In this document: piece after piece, positions 1 to 10,631 of the stretch | Layout of the letters: each line of letters opens with the position of its first letter | Numbering within the stretch: position 1 is the stretch's first letter | Assembly (NCBI RefSeq): GCF_002869765.1 | Contig: NZ_PNOR01000006.1 | Span: 1-64,000 of the forward strand | Direction of reading: 5' to 3' | Source: Deinococcus planocerae | GTDB lineage: Bacteria; Deinococcota; Deinococci; Deinococcales; Deinococcaceae | DNA length: 64,000 nucleotides | Position numbers and translations under genes: made by a program | The notes under the pieces: model-generated | Database searches by the model: none | Seen by the model: the letters and a program-made list of their open reading frames with translations, nothing else | What the model was told of the DNA's origin: nothing

Positions 1-126
1 GAAGTCGCCGCCCGGGTGGCCCTGCCCCTGCTGGTCATTCAACGACTCGCTGCACAGGTCTGTCGAGAGGAAGAATTCCTGCGCCAGCACGGGTATTCAC
101 TCACCTTATCCAGATGCAAGACCTAA
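1..126 (+). CDS. C-terminal end of an unknown protein (partial)
   Basis: Frame 1 is open from the window edge to a TAA at 124-126, giving the last 41 residues of a protein whose start lies outside. The fragment is hydrophobic at first (around ALPLLVIQRLAAQV) and then charged. I do not recognise it. The next gene starts only 13 nt after the stop, so the two are probably co-transcribed. The competing frames here are also open, so this reading is tentative. Confidence 0.4.
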   Translation, partial: EVAARVALPLLVIQRLAAQVCREEEFLRQHGYSLTLSRCKT

Positions 127-139
127 GCCTTACGTATTT

Positions 140-511
140 GTGATCGTGGAAGCCTCGACGGGCGTGACCTACGGCGAGCAATGCATGGGCCTGGCCTGCG
201 ATCAGCGTGAGGTTGAAGGCTTCCTGATTCCAACGTTTACGGATGCTGAGCGGCTCGTCGCTTTCTTCGCGCGGTTCCACGGGTGGCCGCCCGGCATCCA
301 GGAGAAGTGGAAGGCTGCGGATGTGGAAGAACTGGCCGCCCTGGTTGCAGGACTGAGAGTTTGGCGTACCTATTCCAATACGGAAGACCGCAACGACGAA
401 CCGCACTTCCTCGTCTTGGATCGTGAGCGTTTGGCCGAATCCACAGAAGCATGGGTCAGGGTGCTTACGCCCTACGGCCCCGGCGTCTTGATCTTCCCGA
501 ACAGTGATTGA
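140..511 (+). CDS. Small conserved hypothetical protein (possibly DUF6210-like)
   Basis: The 123-residue soluble, acidic protein starts with GTG at 140, 13 nt after the preceding stop; there is no ATG in the open frame upstream. The N-terminal segment (VEASTGVTYGEQCMGLAC, then EVEGFLIP) resembles what I remember of DUF6210, a small family of unknown function. I could not verify this. No membrane segment or signal peptide is visible, and its base composition is less GC-rich than its neighbours. The tight spacing to the upstream gene would fit a two-gene unit such as an effector and its partner, but that is a guess. Confidence 0.55.
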   Translation: MIVEASTGVTYGEQCMGLACDQREVEGFLIPTFTDAERLVAFFARFHGWPPGIQEKWKAADVEELAALVAGLRVWRTYSNTEDRNDEPHFLVLDRERLAESTEAWVRVLTPYGPGVLIFPNSD

Positions 512-517
512 CACCCC

Positions 518-1108
518 CTACCCCACCCGCCCCACCTCTCTCCCGTCCCGGAACTGGTGGACGACGCTCTGGTCTCCCCCCTCCGTCACCCCCAGTTCGA
601 CCAGCAGGCCCACGGCGTAGCGGTACAGCCCCTCTTCTCCCTGAAGCGTGTACCGCTGGAGCTTTTCCTTGGCGTCCAGCACACCGCCCCAGCCGCGCGC
701 GTCGCCGAGGAGCCGCGTCTCCACGACGAGCAGGTTGAGGTGGTTTTCCTCGCGGTAGTGGACGATGATGTCGGGGTAGGCATCGGTCACCCGCTGGGCG
801 GCGTCCCCGGCCTCTCCCCCGCTCAGGCCCTGGCGCGCGAGGTTGCGGCGCAGGTCACGCTGGCGGGGACGGCTCATGGAGGGGAAGTCGTAGGTGTCCT
901 CTACCCGGCTGTTGCGGCTGTACTCGCAGTCGGTGTGGAGGCCCGGAAACTGCCGCTCCAGATACACGGCGAGGCGGTGCGCGACCGTCTTCTGGCCCAG
1001 CCTGTGCTCGATCAGCACGCGGTCGAACGCCCACAGGTCGGCGAGCGCCCGGCGAAAACGCTGGAGGACGACCTCTTCCTCGGGACCCTGGAGCACCACG
1101 GGCGACAT
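518..1108 (-). CDS. PD-(D/E)XK-like hypothetical protein with altered active site
   Basis: The 196-residue protein has the layout of a common bacterial PD-(D/E)XK-like family: an N-terminal helix pair with HRLAVYLER, a CEYSRNSR segment, then YPDIIVH, then NLLVVETR, and a final KEKLQRYT...YRYAVGLLVEL. In the family I know, the strand after the aspartate normally reads like NNLLVIEIKK; here the position of the catalytic lysine appears to be arginine (ETR). The fold is therefore inferred as nuclease-like, while activity is doubtful. The ATG at 1106-1108 has a TACCCT box 5 nt upstream (1114-1119 on the complement), so the mRNA is probably leaderless. No methylase or other restriction partner is nearby. 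Confidence 0.65.
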   Translation of the reverse strand: MSPVVLQGPEEEVVLQRFRRALADLWAFDRVLIEHRLGQKTVAHRLAVYLERQFPGLHTDCEYSRNSRVEDTYDFPSMSRPRQRDLRRNLARQGLSGGEAGDAAQRVTDAYPDIIVHYREENHLNLLVVETRLLGDARGWGGVLDAKEKLQRYTLQGEEGLYRYAVGLLVELGVTEGGDQSVVHQFRDGREVGRVG

Positions 1109-1161
1109 GGGTCAGGGTACTGGGATCTGTGCTCCTACGACTTCATCGGAGCTGGACAGGT

Positions 1162-1569
1162 TCAGCGCGGCGGGTCCGGGTACAGGCGGAAGCCGGGCTT
1201 GCGGCGGTGCGCGAAACGGGTATAGAACGCCTCCGCCCCCTCCTCGGCGAGGAGGTCCACCCGCTTGCCTCCCGCCCGCGCGCACGCCTCCTCCACGAGC
1301 CGCCGCCCCAGGCCCCTCCCCCGCATATCCGGGTGGACGACGAGCAGCACGAGGAATGCTTGGATCACCCCGTCACCGAGCATCTGGGCCACGCCGAGCA
1401 CCCGGCCTTTCTCCACGGCGACGAGCGAGGTCACGCCCGGATTGGTCAGGGCCCGCCAGGTAACCTCGGCGTCCTCCGCGTACGACCCGAAACCTTCCGC
1501 CGCGCACAGGGCCAGGACGCCCGGGAGGTCGGCGCGCTCGATGGGCCGGATCTCCACCCTCACCACCAT
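1162..1569 (-). CDS. GNAT family N-acetyltransferase
   Basis: I chose the ATG at 1567-1569, giving 135 residues, because the N-terminal [17 protein letters not shown] strand-helix is the usual GNAT start. The longer open frame upstream overlaps the corA gene. The acetyl-CoA binding motif is clear: [18 protein letters not shown] (residues about 75-95) is the R/Q-x-x-G-x-G/A loop. The substrate is unknown. The start overlaps the last 10 nt of corA, so it is probably translated from the same mRNA. The C-terminal [16 protein letters not shown] is also typical of the family. Confidence 0.85.
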   Translation of the reverse strand: MVVRVEIRPIERADLPGVLALCAAEGFGSYAEDAEVTWRALTNPGVTSLVAVEKGRVLGVAQMLGDGVIQAFLVLLVVHPDMRGRGLGRRLVEEACARAGGKRVDLLAEEGAEAFYTRFAHRRKPGFRLYPDPPR

Positions 1570-2474
1570 CCCCGCCGCTTGAAGGAGTAGGCGAGCAGCC
1601 CGCCGATGAGGAGGAAGCTGCCCCACGCGAGGGCGTATCCGTAACGCCACGACAGCTCGGGGATGAAGTGGAAGTTCATGCCCCACACGCCCGCGAGGAA
1701 GGTGAGAGGCAGGAAGATCACGCTGACCGCCGTGAGCGTCCGCATGACCTCGTTCATGCGCTGGCTTTGCAGGCCCAGGTGCAGGTCGAGCAGGCCGGTG
1801 AGGTGGTCGCGTAGGCCGTCGAGGCGACCGCTCGCGCGGGTAAAGGAGTCCTGCGCGTCGCGGTAGCGGAGCAGGTCGGCGCTGCCCGGGTCGCTGTGGC
1901 GGGTCAGGAGGAGCGTGGCCTCACGGGCGTCGGCGCTCAGGCGGCGGGCCTGGGCGAGCAGGTGTTTGAGGTCGAAGACCTTCGGGATCGGGTTGTGGCG
2001 GCGGTTCTGGAAAACCTCCTCCTCCAGGGCGTCCACCCGCTCCTCCAGCGTGTCGGCGAGGACGAAGAAAGTGTCGGCGGTCTGGTCGAGCAGTTCGTAC
2101 ACGACCTCGCCCGGCGTGTTCACGCTCTCGCGGCCCACGAGGTTCCAGACATTGTTCAGCGCCCGGGTGCCCGCGCTGCTGAGGGTCAGCACGGCGTGGG
2201 GAAAGGCGAAGATGCTGACGCGCTCGGTGAACTCGTCAGGCTCCTCGGGCCGGGTAAAGGAGCGCACCGTGATGAAGGCGTGCTCGGGGTAGCCCTCCGC
2301 CCGGCTCCAGTGGCCCTGCTCCAGCGCGTCCTCCACGGCGAGGCGGTTGAGGGGAAAGGCGGCGCGCAGGCGGGCGAGTTCCTCTTCCGTCACGCCCTGC
2401 GCGTCCACCCAGACGCCCCCCGTCTCCCCGTTCCAGGCGAGGTCGGCTCCGTCGAGGGTCTTGGCGCGGATCAT
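1560..2474 (-). CDS. corA: CorA family divalent cation transporter
   Basis: The protein is 304 residues from the ATG at 2472-2474. A long cytoplasmic N-terminal domain rich in helices is followed by two membrane segments near the C terminus (about residues 245-264 and 281-297). They flank the GMN signature at about 265-267, which forms the mouth of the pore in CorA pentamers. The family moves Mg2+ or Co2+/Ni2+ into the cell; substrate choice cannot be read from sequence. The C terminus ends in KRRGWW. A TACGAT box lies 7 nt before the ATG, consistent with a leaderless transcript. The GNAT gene overlaps its 3' end. Confidence 0.93.
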   Translation of the reverse strand: MIRAKTLDGADLAWNGETGGVWVDAQGVTEEELARLRAAFPLNRLAVEDALEQGHWSRAEGYPEHAFITVRSFTRPEEPDEFTERVSIFAFPHAVLTLSSAGTRALNNVWNLVGRESVNTPGEVVYELLDQTADTFFVLADTLEERVDALEEEVFQNRRHNPIPKVFDLKHLLAQARRLSADAREATLLLTRHSDPGSADLLRYRDAQDSFTRASGRLDGLRDHLTGLLDLHLGLQSQRMNEVMRTLTAVSVIFLPLTFLAGVWGMNFHFIPELSWRYGYALAWGSFLLIGGLLAYSFKRRGWW

Positions 2475-2557
2475 CGGGAAGATCGTAGAGCGTGGAACGT
2501 CGGCGGTGGAGGCCCTGTTCCACGTTCCACCCCCCACCCTCCCCTATCCTGTCTCCC

Positions 2558-2932
2558 GTGAGCGCGTGGCTGTGGGTGATGGCGGGTGGGGCCCTGGGGG
2601 CGGCGGCGCGGTACGGGGTCACGCTCGCGCTGGCGCCCGTGGTGGCCCGAACCGGCTTTCCCGTCTCCATCCTGCTCGTCAACGTGCTGGGGTCTTTCCT
2701 GCTCGGGCTGACCGTGGCGCTCGTGGGGCGGGGGCTGTGGCCGGAGGCGGCGCGGCTCGCCTTCGGGACGGGGGTGCTGGGCGCCTTCACCACCTTCTCG
2801 ACCTTCAGCGTGGACGTGGACGGGTTGCTGGGACGGGGCGCGGCGGGCTTCGCCGCCCTGTACGTGGGGCTGAGCGTGGTCCTCGGCGTCATGGCGGCGG
2901 TGCTGGGCCGCTTGCTGGGGGCGCGGCTGTGA
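2558..2932 (+). CDS. crcB: Fluoride ion channel CrcB/Fluc
   Basis: A 124-residue, four-helix membrane protein. The family signatures are present in order: [10 protein letters not shown] near the N terminus, NVLGSFLLG around residue 40, and [10 protein letters not shown] around residue 75. These line the fluoride path in the dual-topology dimer that exports F-. I chose GTG 2558 because a TATCCT box lies 7 nt upstream (2545-2550), fitting a leaderless start; the ATG at 2579 would cut into helix 1. No fluoride riboswitch is visible in the short upstream gap. The stop overlaps the GTG start of xseA. Confidence 0.92.
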   Translation: MSAWLWVMAGGALGAAARYGVTLALAPVVARTGFPVSILLVNVLGSFLLGLTVALVGRGLWPEAARLAFGTGVLGAFTTFSTFSVDVDGLLGRGAAGFAALYVGLSVVLGVMAAVLGRLLGARL

Positions 2933-4146
2933 CCGGGCGCAAGCGGAAGAGTAAGGCGGAGACGACGCGCCCGCCCGAGCATTTCCTCGAACTCGCCGAC
3001 GTGCTGAACTACGTCGGGCAGGTCATCGCGCGCGGGGTGCCGGGCGGCGTGTGGGTGCGGGCGGAGGTCGCCTCGATCACCGACCGCCGCCACCTGTACC
3101 TCGACCTCGTGCAGCTCGAAGACGGGGTGGAGGTCGCCAAGTGCCGGGCGACCCTCTGGGCGCGCGAACGCTCCCTTCTGGAGGGCAAGTTCCGCCGCGC
3201 GACGGGTGGCACGCTGACGGCGGGGCTCAAGGTCCTGCTCTTCTGCACCGCCGAGTTCCACCCCCAGTACGGCTTCTCGCTGAATGTGGTGGACCTGTCA
3301 CCCGAGTTCACCCTGGGAGACGCCCAGCTCAAGCTGGAGACCCTGCGCGAGACGCTGACACGCGAGGGGGTCTACGGGCTCAACCGCTCGCTCCCCGCCC
3401 CCACCGACTTCGCGCGGGTGGCGGTGGTCAGCCCGGTCGGCGCGGCGGGCCTGGGCGACTTCCGGCGCGAGACCGACCCGCTGGAGGCGGCGGGGGTGGT
3501 CGAGTTCCTCTACCTGGAGGCCACCTTCCAGGGCCGCGAGGCGAGCGCGAGCCTGACGGACGCGATCCGGGAGGCTCTGGAGGCACACGGGGAGGAGACG
3601 CTGGACGCCCTGGTGGTGATCCGGGGCGGTGGGGCGGTGACGGACCTCGCGTGGCTCAACGACCTGGAGGTGGGCCGCGCGCTCGCCACCTTTCCGGCGC
3701 CCGTGATCACGGGGCTCGGCCACGCCCGCGACGACACCCTGCCCGATGAGGTCGCGTGCGTCCGCACCGACACGCCGAGCAAGGCCGCCGGGCTGGTCGT
3801 CCGCACGGTGGTGGGGGCCGCCGCGCAGGCGCAGGAGGACGCCCGCCTGATCCGCGCCCACGCCCGCGAGGCGCTGGTGAACGCAGAGGCGGGGGCGCAG
3901 TGGGCGCTCGACCGCGCCGTGGGGTCGGCCCGCCGCCATGCCGACGCCGCCCGCGCCGAGGTGGACGCCCTGATGCGGCAGGCCCTCGGCCTGACCCCCG
4001 AGCGGACGCTGGCACGCGGTTACGCCCTCGTGCGGGACGGGGCGGGCAGGCCGGTCACGCGGGCGGCGGGGGTGCGGGCGGGGCAAGGGCTCACGCTGGA
4101 GTTTCAGGACGGGACGGTCGAGGTGCGGGCGGCGGGAGAAAGTTGA
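2929..4146 (+). CDS. xseA: Exodeoxyribonuclease VII large subunit
   Basis: The protein is 405 residues, near the usual length. The N-terminal OB-fold (about residues 15-115) contains [11 protein letters not shown] and the CRATLWARE strand that binds single-stranded DNA. The central catalytic part carries VIRGGGA and [26 protein letters not shown], the conserved glycine-histidine and aspartate region of XseA. The C-terminal coiled-coil ends with TLARGYALV. ExoVII degrades single-stranded DNA from both ends and needs the small subunit XseB; no xseB follows here, so it must lie elsewhere. The GTG start overlaps the crcB stop by four bases, so the two are translationally coupled. Confidence 0.93.
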   Translation: MTGRKRKSKAETTRPPEHFLELADVLNYVGQVIARGVPGGVWVRAEVASITDRRHLYLDLVQLEDGVEVAKCRATLWARERSLLEGKFRRATGGTLTAGLKVLLFCTAEFHPQYGFSLNVVDLSPEFTLGDAQLKLETLRETLTREGVYGLNRSLPAPTDFARVAVVSPVGAAGLGDFRRETDPLEAAGVVEFLYLEATFQGREASASLTDAIREALEAHGEETLDALVVIRGGGAVTDLAWLNDLEVGRALATFPAPVITGLGHARDDTLPDEVACVRTDTPSKAAGLVVRTVVGAAAQAQEDARLIRAHAREALVNAEAGAQWALDRAVGSARRHADAARAEVDALMRQALGLTPERTLARGYALVRDGAGRPVTRAAGVRAGQGLTLEFQDGTVEVRAAGES

Positions 4147-4182
4147 TCGCGCCTCCCTCCTCCCTGCCCGCGGGGTCGGGCC

Positions 4183-4644
<462 letters not shown>

Positions 4645-4666
4645 ACGCCATCCTATGCACGAGGGC

Positions 4667-4677
4667 TGAATAATTCA
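4667..4677. promoter_or_regulatory. ARG-box-like palindrome upstream of argR
   Basis: TGAATAATTCA is palindromic except for its central base. The half-sites TGAAT and ATTCA are those of the ARG box, but the spacer here is 1 nt instead of the usual 4. It lies 23 nt before the argR start, where ArgR could repress its own promoter. Confidence 0.5.
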
Positions 4678-4703
4678 ACCACGGCGGTCGGGGGGGCCCG
4701 TGG

Positions 4704-5942
4704 TCAGGCCTCCTGCTGCCCCCCGCGCACGCGCAGCGCCTCGCCCAGCAGCCTCCGGGCCACCTCACGCTTGCTGAGGCGGGGCCACTCCTCGAACGAG
4801 CCGTCGGGGCGCACGAGCGTGACCTCGTTGTCGTCGCCGCCGAACGCGGTGCCCTCCCGGGTAGGGTAGTTGAGCAGGATGAAGTCCGCGTTCTTGCGCC
4901 GCGCCTTGAGGGCGGCCCGCTCGACTCCGGCGTGGGTCTCCATCGCGAAGCCCACGAGCACCCGCCCCCCCTTCTGCGCCCCCAGCTCGGCGAGGATGTC
5001 GGGGTTGGGGGTGAGGTGGACCGTCACGTCGCCCGCCACCTTCGCCTGCTTCTCGCCCGAGCGTTCGGCGGCCCGGTAGTCGGCGACCGCCGCCGTCATG
5101 ACGACGACCCCCGCGTCCCGCGCCGCGTCCACCACCGCGTCCCGCAGCTCCAGGGCGCTCTCGATACGGACCATCCGCACGCCGGGCAGGTCGGGGAGGC
5201 TGACCGGGCCCGTCACCAGGGTCACCGAAGCCCCCCGGTCGCGCGCCTCCGCGGCGACCGCGAAGCCCATCTTGCCGCTCGACGGGTTGCTGATGAAGCG
5301 CACGGGGTCGAGGTACTCGCGGGTCGGCCCGGCGGAGACGACGACCCCCACGCCCTCCAGGTCGCGCGACGTGGGGGGAGCGAGCAGGGCGAGGGTGGCC
5401 GCCGCGATGTCCTCCGGCTCGGCCATCCGTCCCATCCCCGTGCCCTCGCCGCGTGAGCCGAAAGCGCCGTAGACCGGGCCCAGGAAGGCGTGACCCCACC
5501 CGCGCAGCCGCTCCGCGTTCGCCTGCACCGCCGGGTGCTCCCACATGCGCTCGTTCATCGCCGGGACCCACAAGACGGGGGCGCGGACGCTCAGGAGGGT
5601 GGCCGAGGCGAGGTCGTCCCCGCGCCCGGTCGCCGCCCGCGCGAGGAGGTCGGCGGAGGCGCCCACGACGGCCACGGCGTCCGCCCGCGCGAGGGTGAGG
5701 TGCTGGGCGTCGGGGTGGGGGGCGAACCACGTCTCGTCGGTCGCCACCTCGCCGTCGGCGGCGGTCGCCAGGCTGAGTTCGGTGATGAAGGCGAGAGACG
5801 CCCGCGTGGCGATCACCCGCACCCGGGCGCCGCGCTCGCGCAGCCGCCGCAGCACCGAGGGGGCCTTCACCGCCGCCATGCTGCCCCCCACGACGACGAG
5901 GACGGTGGGCGGGCTCGGGAGGGCCGGGGCGGAATCGTTCAC
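4704..5942 (-). CDS. coaBC: Bifunctional phosphopantothenoylcysteine decarboxylase / phosphopantothenate-cysteine ligase
   Basis: A 412-residue fusion that makes 4'-phosphopantetheine for coenzyme A. The N-terminal CoaC half is an FMN protein: the catalytic histidine is in [11 protein letters not shown], and PAMNERMW is the PxMNxxMW substrate clamp. The C-terminal CoaB half begins about residue 195 with [26 protein letters not shown], the nucleotide and dimer signature, and includes LTPNPDIL and VGFAMETH. The GTG start at 5940-5942 has a TAAACT box 6 nt upstream, so the transcript should be leaderless. It is divergent from the peptidase gene, which has its own TAAACT box. Confidence 0.95.
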   Translation of the reverse strand: MNDSAPALPSPPTVLVVVGGSMAAVKAPSVLRRLRERGARVRVIATRASLAFITELSLATAADGEVATDETWFAPHPDAQHLTLARADAVAVVGASADLLARAATGRGDDLASATLLSVRAPVLWVPAMNERMWEHPAVQANAERLRGWGHAFLGPVYGAFGSRGEGTGMGRMAEPEDIAAATLALLAPPTSRDLEGVGVVVSAGPTREYLDPVRFISNPSSGKMGFAVAAEARDRGASVTLVTGPVSLPDLPGVRMVRIESALELRDAVVDAARDAGVVVMTAAVADYRAAERSGEKQAKVAGDVTVHLTPNPDILAELGAQKGGRVLVGFAMETHAGVERAALKARRKNADFILLNYPTREGTAFGGDDNEVTLVRPDGSFEEWPRLSKREVARRLLGEALRVRGGQQEA

Positions 5943-6042
5943 GGGGCAAGTTTAGAGGGCCGGGGCGGCAGGGGTTGGAGCGCACCGACATTCGCGGTGA
6001 CCGCTCCACGTCCACCGTCTCCACGGGCGTAAACTCCATTCC

Positions 6043-7758
6043 ATGACCCCCTCCCCCCCCGCCACCGAGCGCGTGTTGAGCGTGCCGGACGACCAGACCC
6101 GCTGGGAGACCTTCGCCCCCCGCTACGCCCGCCTCCAGGCCGCCGAGCTGACCCCGGAGGCCGTGCCCGCCTGGCTCGCCGAGTGGAGCGCCCTCACGGG
6201 CGAGCTGATGGGGGTCGGCGCCCGGCTCGCCACCCTCGCCGACCTCCACACGGATGACGAGACGCTCCAGGCGCGTTACGCCACCTTTCTGGAGGAGATG
6301 TGGCCGCCCTCCGAACGGGCCGACCACGCCCTGACGCAGAAGTTGCTGGCCGTGCCGGGCTACGTTCCCGCGCCCGACTTCGCCCTGACCTACCGCCGCT
6401 TCCGGGACGAGGCCGCCCTCTTCCGCGAGGCGAACGTGGAGCTGGGGGTGACGCACGACGCCCAGATGAACCGCTACGGGGCCCTCACCGGCAACCTGAA
6501 GGTGCGGCTCGGGGGCGAGGAGCTGACCCTCCCCCAGGCCAGGCAGCGCGGCGACAGCCCCGACCGCCGCGAGCGCGAGGAGGCGTGGCGGGCCCCGGCG
6601 GCGAGTGCCCTCGGCGTGGCCCCCGACCTCGACGCCCTGATGCTGGAGCTGATCGGGACGCGCTGGCAGCTCGCGCGCAACGCCGACCTGGAAAACTACC
6701 GCGACTACGCCTGGAAACGCCTCGACCGGGTGGACTACACGCCGGAAGACTGCCTCGCCTTCCACGCGGCGGTCCGGGACGAGGTGGTGCCCCTCACCGC
6801 TCAGTTGATGGCCGGCATCGCCGCGCGGCTCGGGCTCGACTCGGTGCGCCCCTGGGACTACAACCGCACCAATCTCCTCGATCCCGAAGGACGCGAATCG
6901 CTCAGACCCTTTCGCACGGGAGCCGAACTCGAAACGCTCGCGCAGACGGCCTTCGATGGACTGGACCCTGAACTCGGCGGGCGCTTCCAGGTGATGCGAG
7001 GCGGCCTGCTCGACCTCGAGTCGCGCCCCGGCAAGATGACGCACGCGTACTGCGAATATTTCCCGGTCACGAACGAGCCCTTCGTCCTGATGAACGTGGT
7101 GGGCACTGCTCACGACGTACGGGTCCTCTTCCACGAGGTCGGGCACGCCTTCCACGGCTTCCTGAGCGGGGACACGCAGCCGCTGGTGTGGAACCGCTGG
7201 AGCCCCATCGAGTTCATCGAGATTCCCAGCATGGCGATGGAATTCCTGACCCTGGAGCACCTCGGGCACGTCTTCTCCGAAGGCGAACTCGCCCGCTACC
7301 GCGAAAAGCAGCTTCAGGGTGTGGTCGCCTTCCTGCCCTGGGCCGCCCAGATGGACGCCTTCCAGCACTGGCTCTACGCCGAGGCGGGGGAGGACGTGAC
7401 GGTCGCCGACCTCGACGCGAAGTGGCTCGACCTCGACCGCACCTTCCACCCCTTCGTGAACTGGGAGGGCCTGGACGAGGGAGTGCGCGCGAAGGGCTGG
7501 CAGTATTACCACATCTTCCGGGCGCCCTTTTACTACATCGAGTACGCCATGTGTTACCTCGCCGCCGTGGGGGTGTGGCGGGCGTCGCAGGCGGACCCGG
7601 CCCGCGCGCTGGAGGACTACAAGGCGAGTCTGAGACTCGGCAACACCGTGCCCGTTCCCGAGCTGTACCGGGCGGCGGGGGTGGAGTTCCGCTTCGACCG
7701 GGAGCACATCAAAGGCCTGATGGCCTTTCTGGCGGGGCAGCTCGGGCCTTCCGCCTGA
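6043..7758 (+). CDS. M3 family oligoendopeptidase (PepF-like)
   Basis: The 571-residue cytoplasmic zinc peptidase has the M3 signature [15 protein letters not shown] (zinc ligands in HEVGH) followed by the downstream glutamate in [10 protein letters not shown]. The C-terminal [26 protein letters not shown] is the conserved substrate-cleft segment of oligoendopeptidase F. Such enzymes cut short peptides left by proteasome-like proteases such as Lon. The ATG at 6043 lies 7 nt after a TAAACT box (6030-6035), consistent with a leaderless mRNA. Internal codons around 6880-6960 are less GC-biased than the rest, but the frame is intact. Confidence 0.92.
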   Translation: MTPSPPATERVLSVPDDQTRWETFAPRYARLQAAELTPEAVPAWLAEWSALTGELMGVGARLATLADLHTDDETLQARYATFLEEMWPPSERADHALTQKLLAVPGYVPAPDFALTYRRFRDEAALFREANVELGVTHDAQMNRYGALTGNLKVRLGGEELTLPQARQRGDSPDRREREEAWRAPAASALGVAPDLDALMLELIGTRWQLARNADLENYRDYAWKRLDRVDYTPEDCLAFHAAVRDEVVPLTAQLMAGIAARLGLDSVRPWDYNRTNLLDPEGRESLRPFRTGAELETLAQTAFDGLDPELGGRFQVMRGGLLDLESRPGKMTHAYCEYFPVTNEPFVLMNVVGTAHDVRVLFHEVGHAFHGFLSGDTQPLVWNRWSPIEFIEIPSMAMEFLTLEHLGHVFSEGELARYREKQLQGVVAFLPWAAQMDAFQHWLYAEAGEDVTVADLDAKWLDLDRTFHPFVNWEGLDEGVRAKGWQYYHIFRAPFYYIEYAMCYLAAVGVWRASQADPARALEDYKASLRLGNTVPVPELYRAAGVEFRFDREHIKGLMAFLAGQLGPSA

Positions 7759-7830
7759 CCTCCGAAACACTTAGTTCGCCTCCGCCACCTTGCGGATGCA
7801 CTTCCCGGGCATGGGGCACACACTGACCCC

Positions 7831-8853
7831 ATGACGACGCGCACCCTGACCGTGACCCCGTTCGACCCCGTGGCCGCGTCCCCGGCGGCGCGGCTCGCGG
7901 TCGGGCACCTCCTCACCGAGAGCCACGCCTTCGCGTCCCCGGAGGAGCCCCCCCACCTTCCCGAGCGCGAGGCCGTCAGCCTGACCCACCTCACCCCCGG
8001 CGACGCCATGACGCACTTCGCCATCTGGGACGGCGAGGAGGGAGCGCGGGCGCTCGGCTGGGCCAGGCTGGAATACAGCCTCACCCAGAATCTGCACGCC
8101 GCCCACGCCCGTTTGATCGTCCACCCCGCGTGGCGCCGCCGGGGTCTGGGGCAGGGCCTCGCCCGCGCCGTGGAGGAGGCCGCCCGCCGCGAGGGCCGCC
8201 GCCTGATCACCTTCGGCACCACGGACCGTCTCCCCGCCGGGGACGCCTTCGCCCGCCGCCTGGGGGCCGAGCCCGCCCTCGTCCTGCGCCAGAGCCAGCT
8301 CGACCTCGCCGCCGTTCCGGACACCCTGCTGGACGCCTGGGTGGCCCGGCCCGAGGGGGACGCCTACCGCCTGCACCTGTGGGAGCGCATCCCGGAGGAG
8401 TTTCTGGAGCGGGCGGCGGACGTGTTCATGGTGATGAACACCGCGCCCCGGGGCGACCTCGACGTGGACGACTTCCAGATCACCCCCGAGATGATCCGCG
8501 CCTGGGACGACATGATCGCCGAGGCCGGGGAGGTCCGCCCGCTGCTGGCCGCCGAGAACACCCGCACGGGTCAGCTCGCCGGGTATACGGAAGTCTTCTG
8601 GAGCCCCGAGCGCGCCGCCCTCGTCTACCAGGGAGCGACCGCCGTGCGCCCGTCAGAGCGCGGCCAGGGCCTGGGCAAGTGGCTCAAGGCCGCCATGATC
8701 CGCCACGTCCGCACCCACTGCCCCGGCGCCCGCGTGATCCGCACGAACAATGCCCACGAGAACGCCGCCATGCTCGGCATCAACGTGGCGCTGGGCTTCA
8801 CGCCGTGGGCGGAGTTTACGGAGTGGCAGATGAGGTTGGACGGGCAGGGTTGA
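7831..8853 (+). CDS. Tandem-domain GNAT N-acetyltransferase
   Basis: A 340-residue protein built of two GNAT domains. The first (about residues 5-165) has the acetyl-CoA loop [17 protein letters not shown]. The second (about 180-335) has [19 protein letters not shown] followed by [21 protein letters not shown], a segment typical of mycothiol-synthase-like and related double GNATs. The substrate is unknown. The start at 7831 is preceded by CACACT 6 nt upstream, one base off the TAnnnT box seen at other genes. The gene converges on the minus-strand membrane protein gene. Confidence 0.85.
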   Translation: MTTRTLTVTPFDPVAASPAARLAVGHLLTESHAFASPEEPPHLPEREAVSLTHLTPGDAMTHFAIWDGEEGARALGWARLEYSLTQNLHAAHARLIVHPAWRRRGLGQGLARAVEEAARREGRRLITFGTTDRLPAGDAFARRLGAEPALVLRQSQLDLAAVPDTLLDAWVARPEGDAYRLHLWERIPEEFLERAADVFMVMNTAPRGDLDVDDFQITPEMIRAWDDMIAEAGEVRPLLAAENTRTGQLAGYTEVFWSPERAALVYQGATAVRPSERGQGLGKWLKAAMIRHVRTHCPGARVIRTNNAHENAAMLGINVALGFTPWAEFTEWQMRLDGQG

Positions 8854-8977
8854 GGCCCGAGCGATGCGGGATGAGGGGGCTGGGGAGGGTCTTCCCGGCC
8901 TTTTTCCTGTGGACTCGTGGGGCTTGGCGGGTTCATCTTGCCTTTTGGTGGGGAGGGGCGGTGGGGGTGGTCACACG

Positions 8978-9004
8978 CCCCCTCACCCCCTGGGGGTAGG
9001 GGGC
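8978..9004. repeat. G/C-tract inverted repeat between convergent genes
   Basis: CCCCCTCACCCCC is followed directly by TGGGGGTAGGGGG, an almost perfect inverted repeat with no loop beyond a few bases. It lies in the 176-nt gap between two convergent genes. There is no U-run, so it may be a structural stop signal or one copy of a dispersed C/G-tract element. A related element is at 14982-15002. Confidence 0.5.
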
Positions 9005-9029
9005 AGAGGGGTGGGGGCAAGAAGCCGAA

Positions 9030-10484
9030 TCAAGTCACCCGGCCCCTTCCCCCCACCAGCAGCAAGAGCATCCCCCCCGCCAGCAACGTGAGCAACAGCC
9101 CCGCGTGCCCCACCACCAGAAACACGAGCGGCACGAACGCGGCCACCACCAACGGCAGCACAGACCCCCGCCCAAGCGCGACCACCCCGAACGCCACCCC
9201 CACCCCCGCACCGAGCGGCAGGGCGACGAGCGGCGGCAGGTAGGAGGTCAGCACGCCCCCCAGCACGAACCCGACCGCGAGTCCCAGCACCGCCCCCGCC
9301 AGCGGCAACGGCGCGATCACCCGCCGACGCCGCCCCGCCCACGCCAGAACGAGCAGCGGCGCGAGCAGCAGGGCCAGCGGCGCCGTCAGCCCGACCTTGG
9401 CGAGCGTCTCCCGCACGCTGCCCTGCGCGAAGACGACGGCGACGTTTTGCGCGGTGATCACGTCCTGAAGCTGCCAGCGCAACGTGCGCGCCCGCCCCAG
9501 CCCGTCCCGCGAAATGTCCGTGGGAAAGAGGCTGTAACGCTCGAACTTCGCGGGCCGGTCGGCGCTGACGGTGAGGTCGAGGTTGCGCAGCGGCTCACGG
9601 CGGTCGGCGAGGCGGTAGCTCCAGCCGCGCGAGCCCTGGTGCCGGTAGGTGACGTTGACCCGCACCGTCTGCCCGGCGCCGACCCGGCCCTCCCACACGC
9701 TCCCCTCCCGCAGGTCGCTCGCCCGGTAGCCCCGCCCGTTCACGGTGAGGCGAAAGCCGCTCAGGGTGCCGCTCCCCTGCGGCAGGGGAAAGACGAAACG
9801 CGCGGTGACGGGTTCCGTGCGCGGGTTGGTGAAGGTGTAGTCGGCGGAGAAGGTCGCGTTGTAGTACGTGCCGCGCCCGCCCGGCGGGTCCACGAAGCGC
9901 CGGTCCGCGTTCACCCGGCTGGTGTCCAGGCCCAGGGGCGATTCGGTCTGGAGCGTCACGTCCCGCGTGTAGACGAGGGTGCGCCCCCGCCGGGTGAAGC
10001 CCTCGCGGATGTCCTGCACGGTCAGGCCGGGGGTGCCCACGAGGTAGGGAAGCAGCGTCTCCCACCCCCCGCCCACTTGCAGCCGCGCGTACACGTCGGC
10101 GGGGAGGACGAGGGTACGGGTGTACGTCCGGGCGTCGAGCAGGCTCACCCGCGGGGAAGCCTGCACGGTCTGCCCCCCGTCCGGGTCGGCGGCGTTCGCG
10201 TACCGGGCGTTCTGCCCCGCCCCCAGCCGCGCGTCCACCGTCCGCCGCGTCACGTGCAGCGCGAGAGCGCCCACCCCCACCGCCAGCGCGACGAGCGCCC
10301 AGCGCAAGGAGGCGGGCAACCGCGTCCCCACCCATCCCAGCCCCGCCCGGAAGCGTTCGCGGTCGAGCAGGCCAATGAGGCACAGCCCCACCAGCGCTAC
10401 CCCCAGGGTGGCGGCCAGCGGCACGGCGAGAGCGGCGAGCCAGGAGAGGGCGTCAGCGAGAGCCTTGAGGGCGGTCTGCACCAT
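9030..10484 (-). CDS. Multi-spanning membrane protein with large external domain
   Basis: I do not recognise this 484-residue protein. The start at 10482-10484 is set by a GGAGG ribosome site 6 nt upstream; the longer open frame overlaps the Rieske gene on the other strand. Two membrane helices near the N terminus (about 14-38 and 60-80) are followed by roughly 260 residues of polar, beta-rich sequence (about 85-345, with VTARFVFPLPQGSGTLSGF and similar strands). About six closely packed helices then run to the C terminus. The topology is reminiscent of the CreD family, but I see no shared motif. Function unknown. Confidence 0.75.
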   Translation of the reverse strand: MVQTALKALADALSWLAALAVPLAATLGVALVGLCLIGLLDRERFRAGLGWVGTRLPASLRWALVALAVGVGALALHVTRRTVDARLGAGQNARYANAADPDGGQTVQASPRVSLLDARTYTRTLVLPADVYARLQVGGGWETLLPYLVGTPGLTVQDIREGFTRRGRTLVYTRDVTLQTESPLGLDTSRVNADRRFVDPPGGRGTYYNATFSADYTFTNPRTEPVTARFVFPLPQGSGTLSGFRLTVNGRGYRASDLREGSVWEGRVGAGQTVRVNVTYRHQGSRGWSYRLADRREPLRNLDLTVSADRPAKFERYSLFPTDISRDGLGRARTLRWQLQDVITAQNVAVVFAQGSVRETLAKVGLTAPLALLLAPLLVLAWAGRRRRVIAPLPLAGAVLGLAVGFVLGGVLTSYLPPLVALPLGAGVGVAFGVVALGRGSVLPLVVAAFVPLVFLVVGHAGLLLTLLAGGMLLLLVGGRGRVT

Positions 10485-10631
10485 GGGAACCTCCGGAAGG
10501 GTGGCGAAAGAGGAACTCAGGAGAGTACATAGCTCACGATGAGTGTCCCGCTCATCCATCCAAAGGAGGAGGGGCGTCCCAGCAGGGGAACGGGAGGCAC
10601 CGACGCCTCCTCTCCCGCTAGACTCGCCCGC

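Noticed and set aside
2475..2557. A fluoride riboswitch before crcB
   Set aside because: The gap is short and has a TATCCT box 7 nt from the start; there is no room for or sign of the crcB motif.
2929..4182. xseB next to xseA
   Set aside because: No short ORF with the XseB helix pattern follows; the next gene is argR on the other strand.
4765..7770. A 1001-residue open frame on the minus strand over coaBC and the M3 peptidase
   Set aside because: It is antisense to two clear genes and its sequence is the usual Arg/Gly/Pro/His-rich shadow of GC-rich coding DNA.
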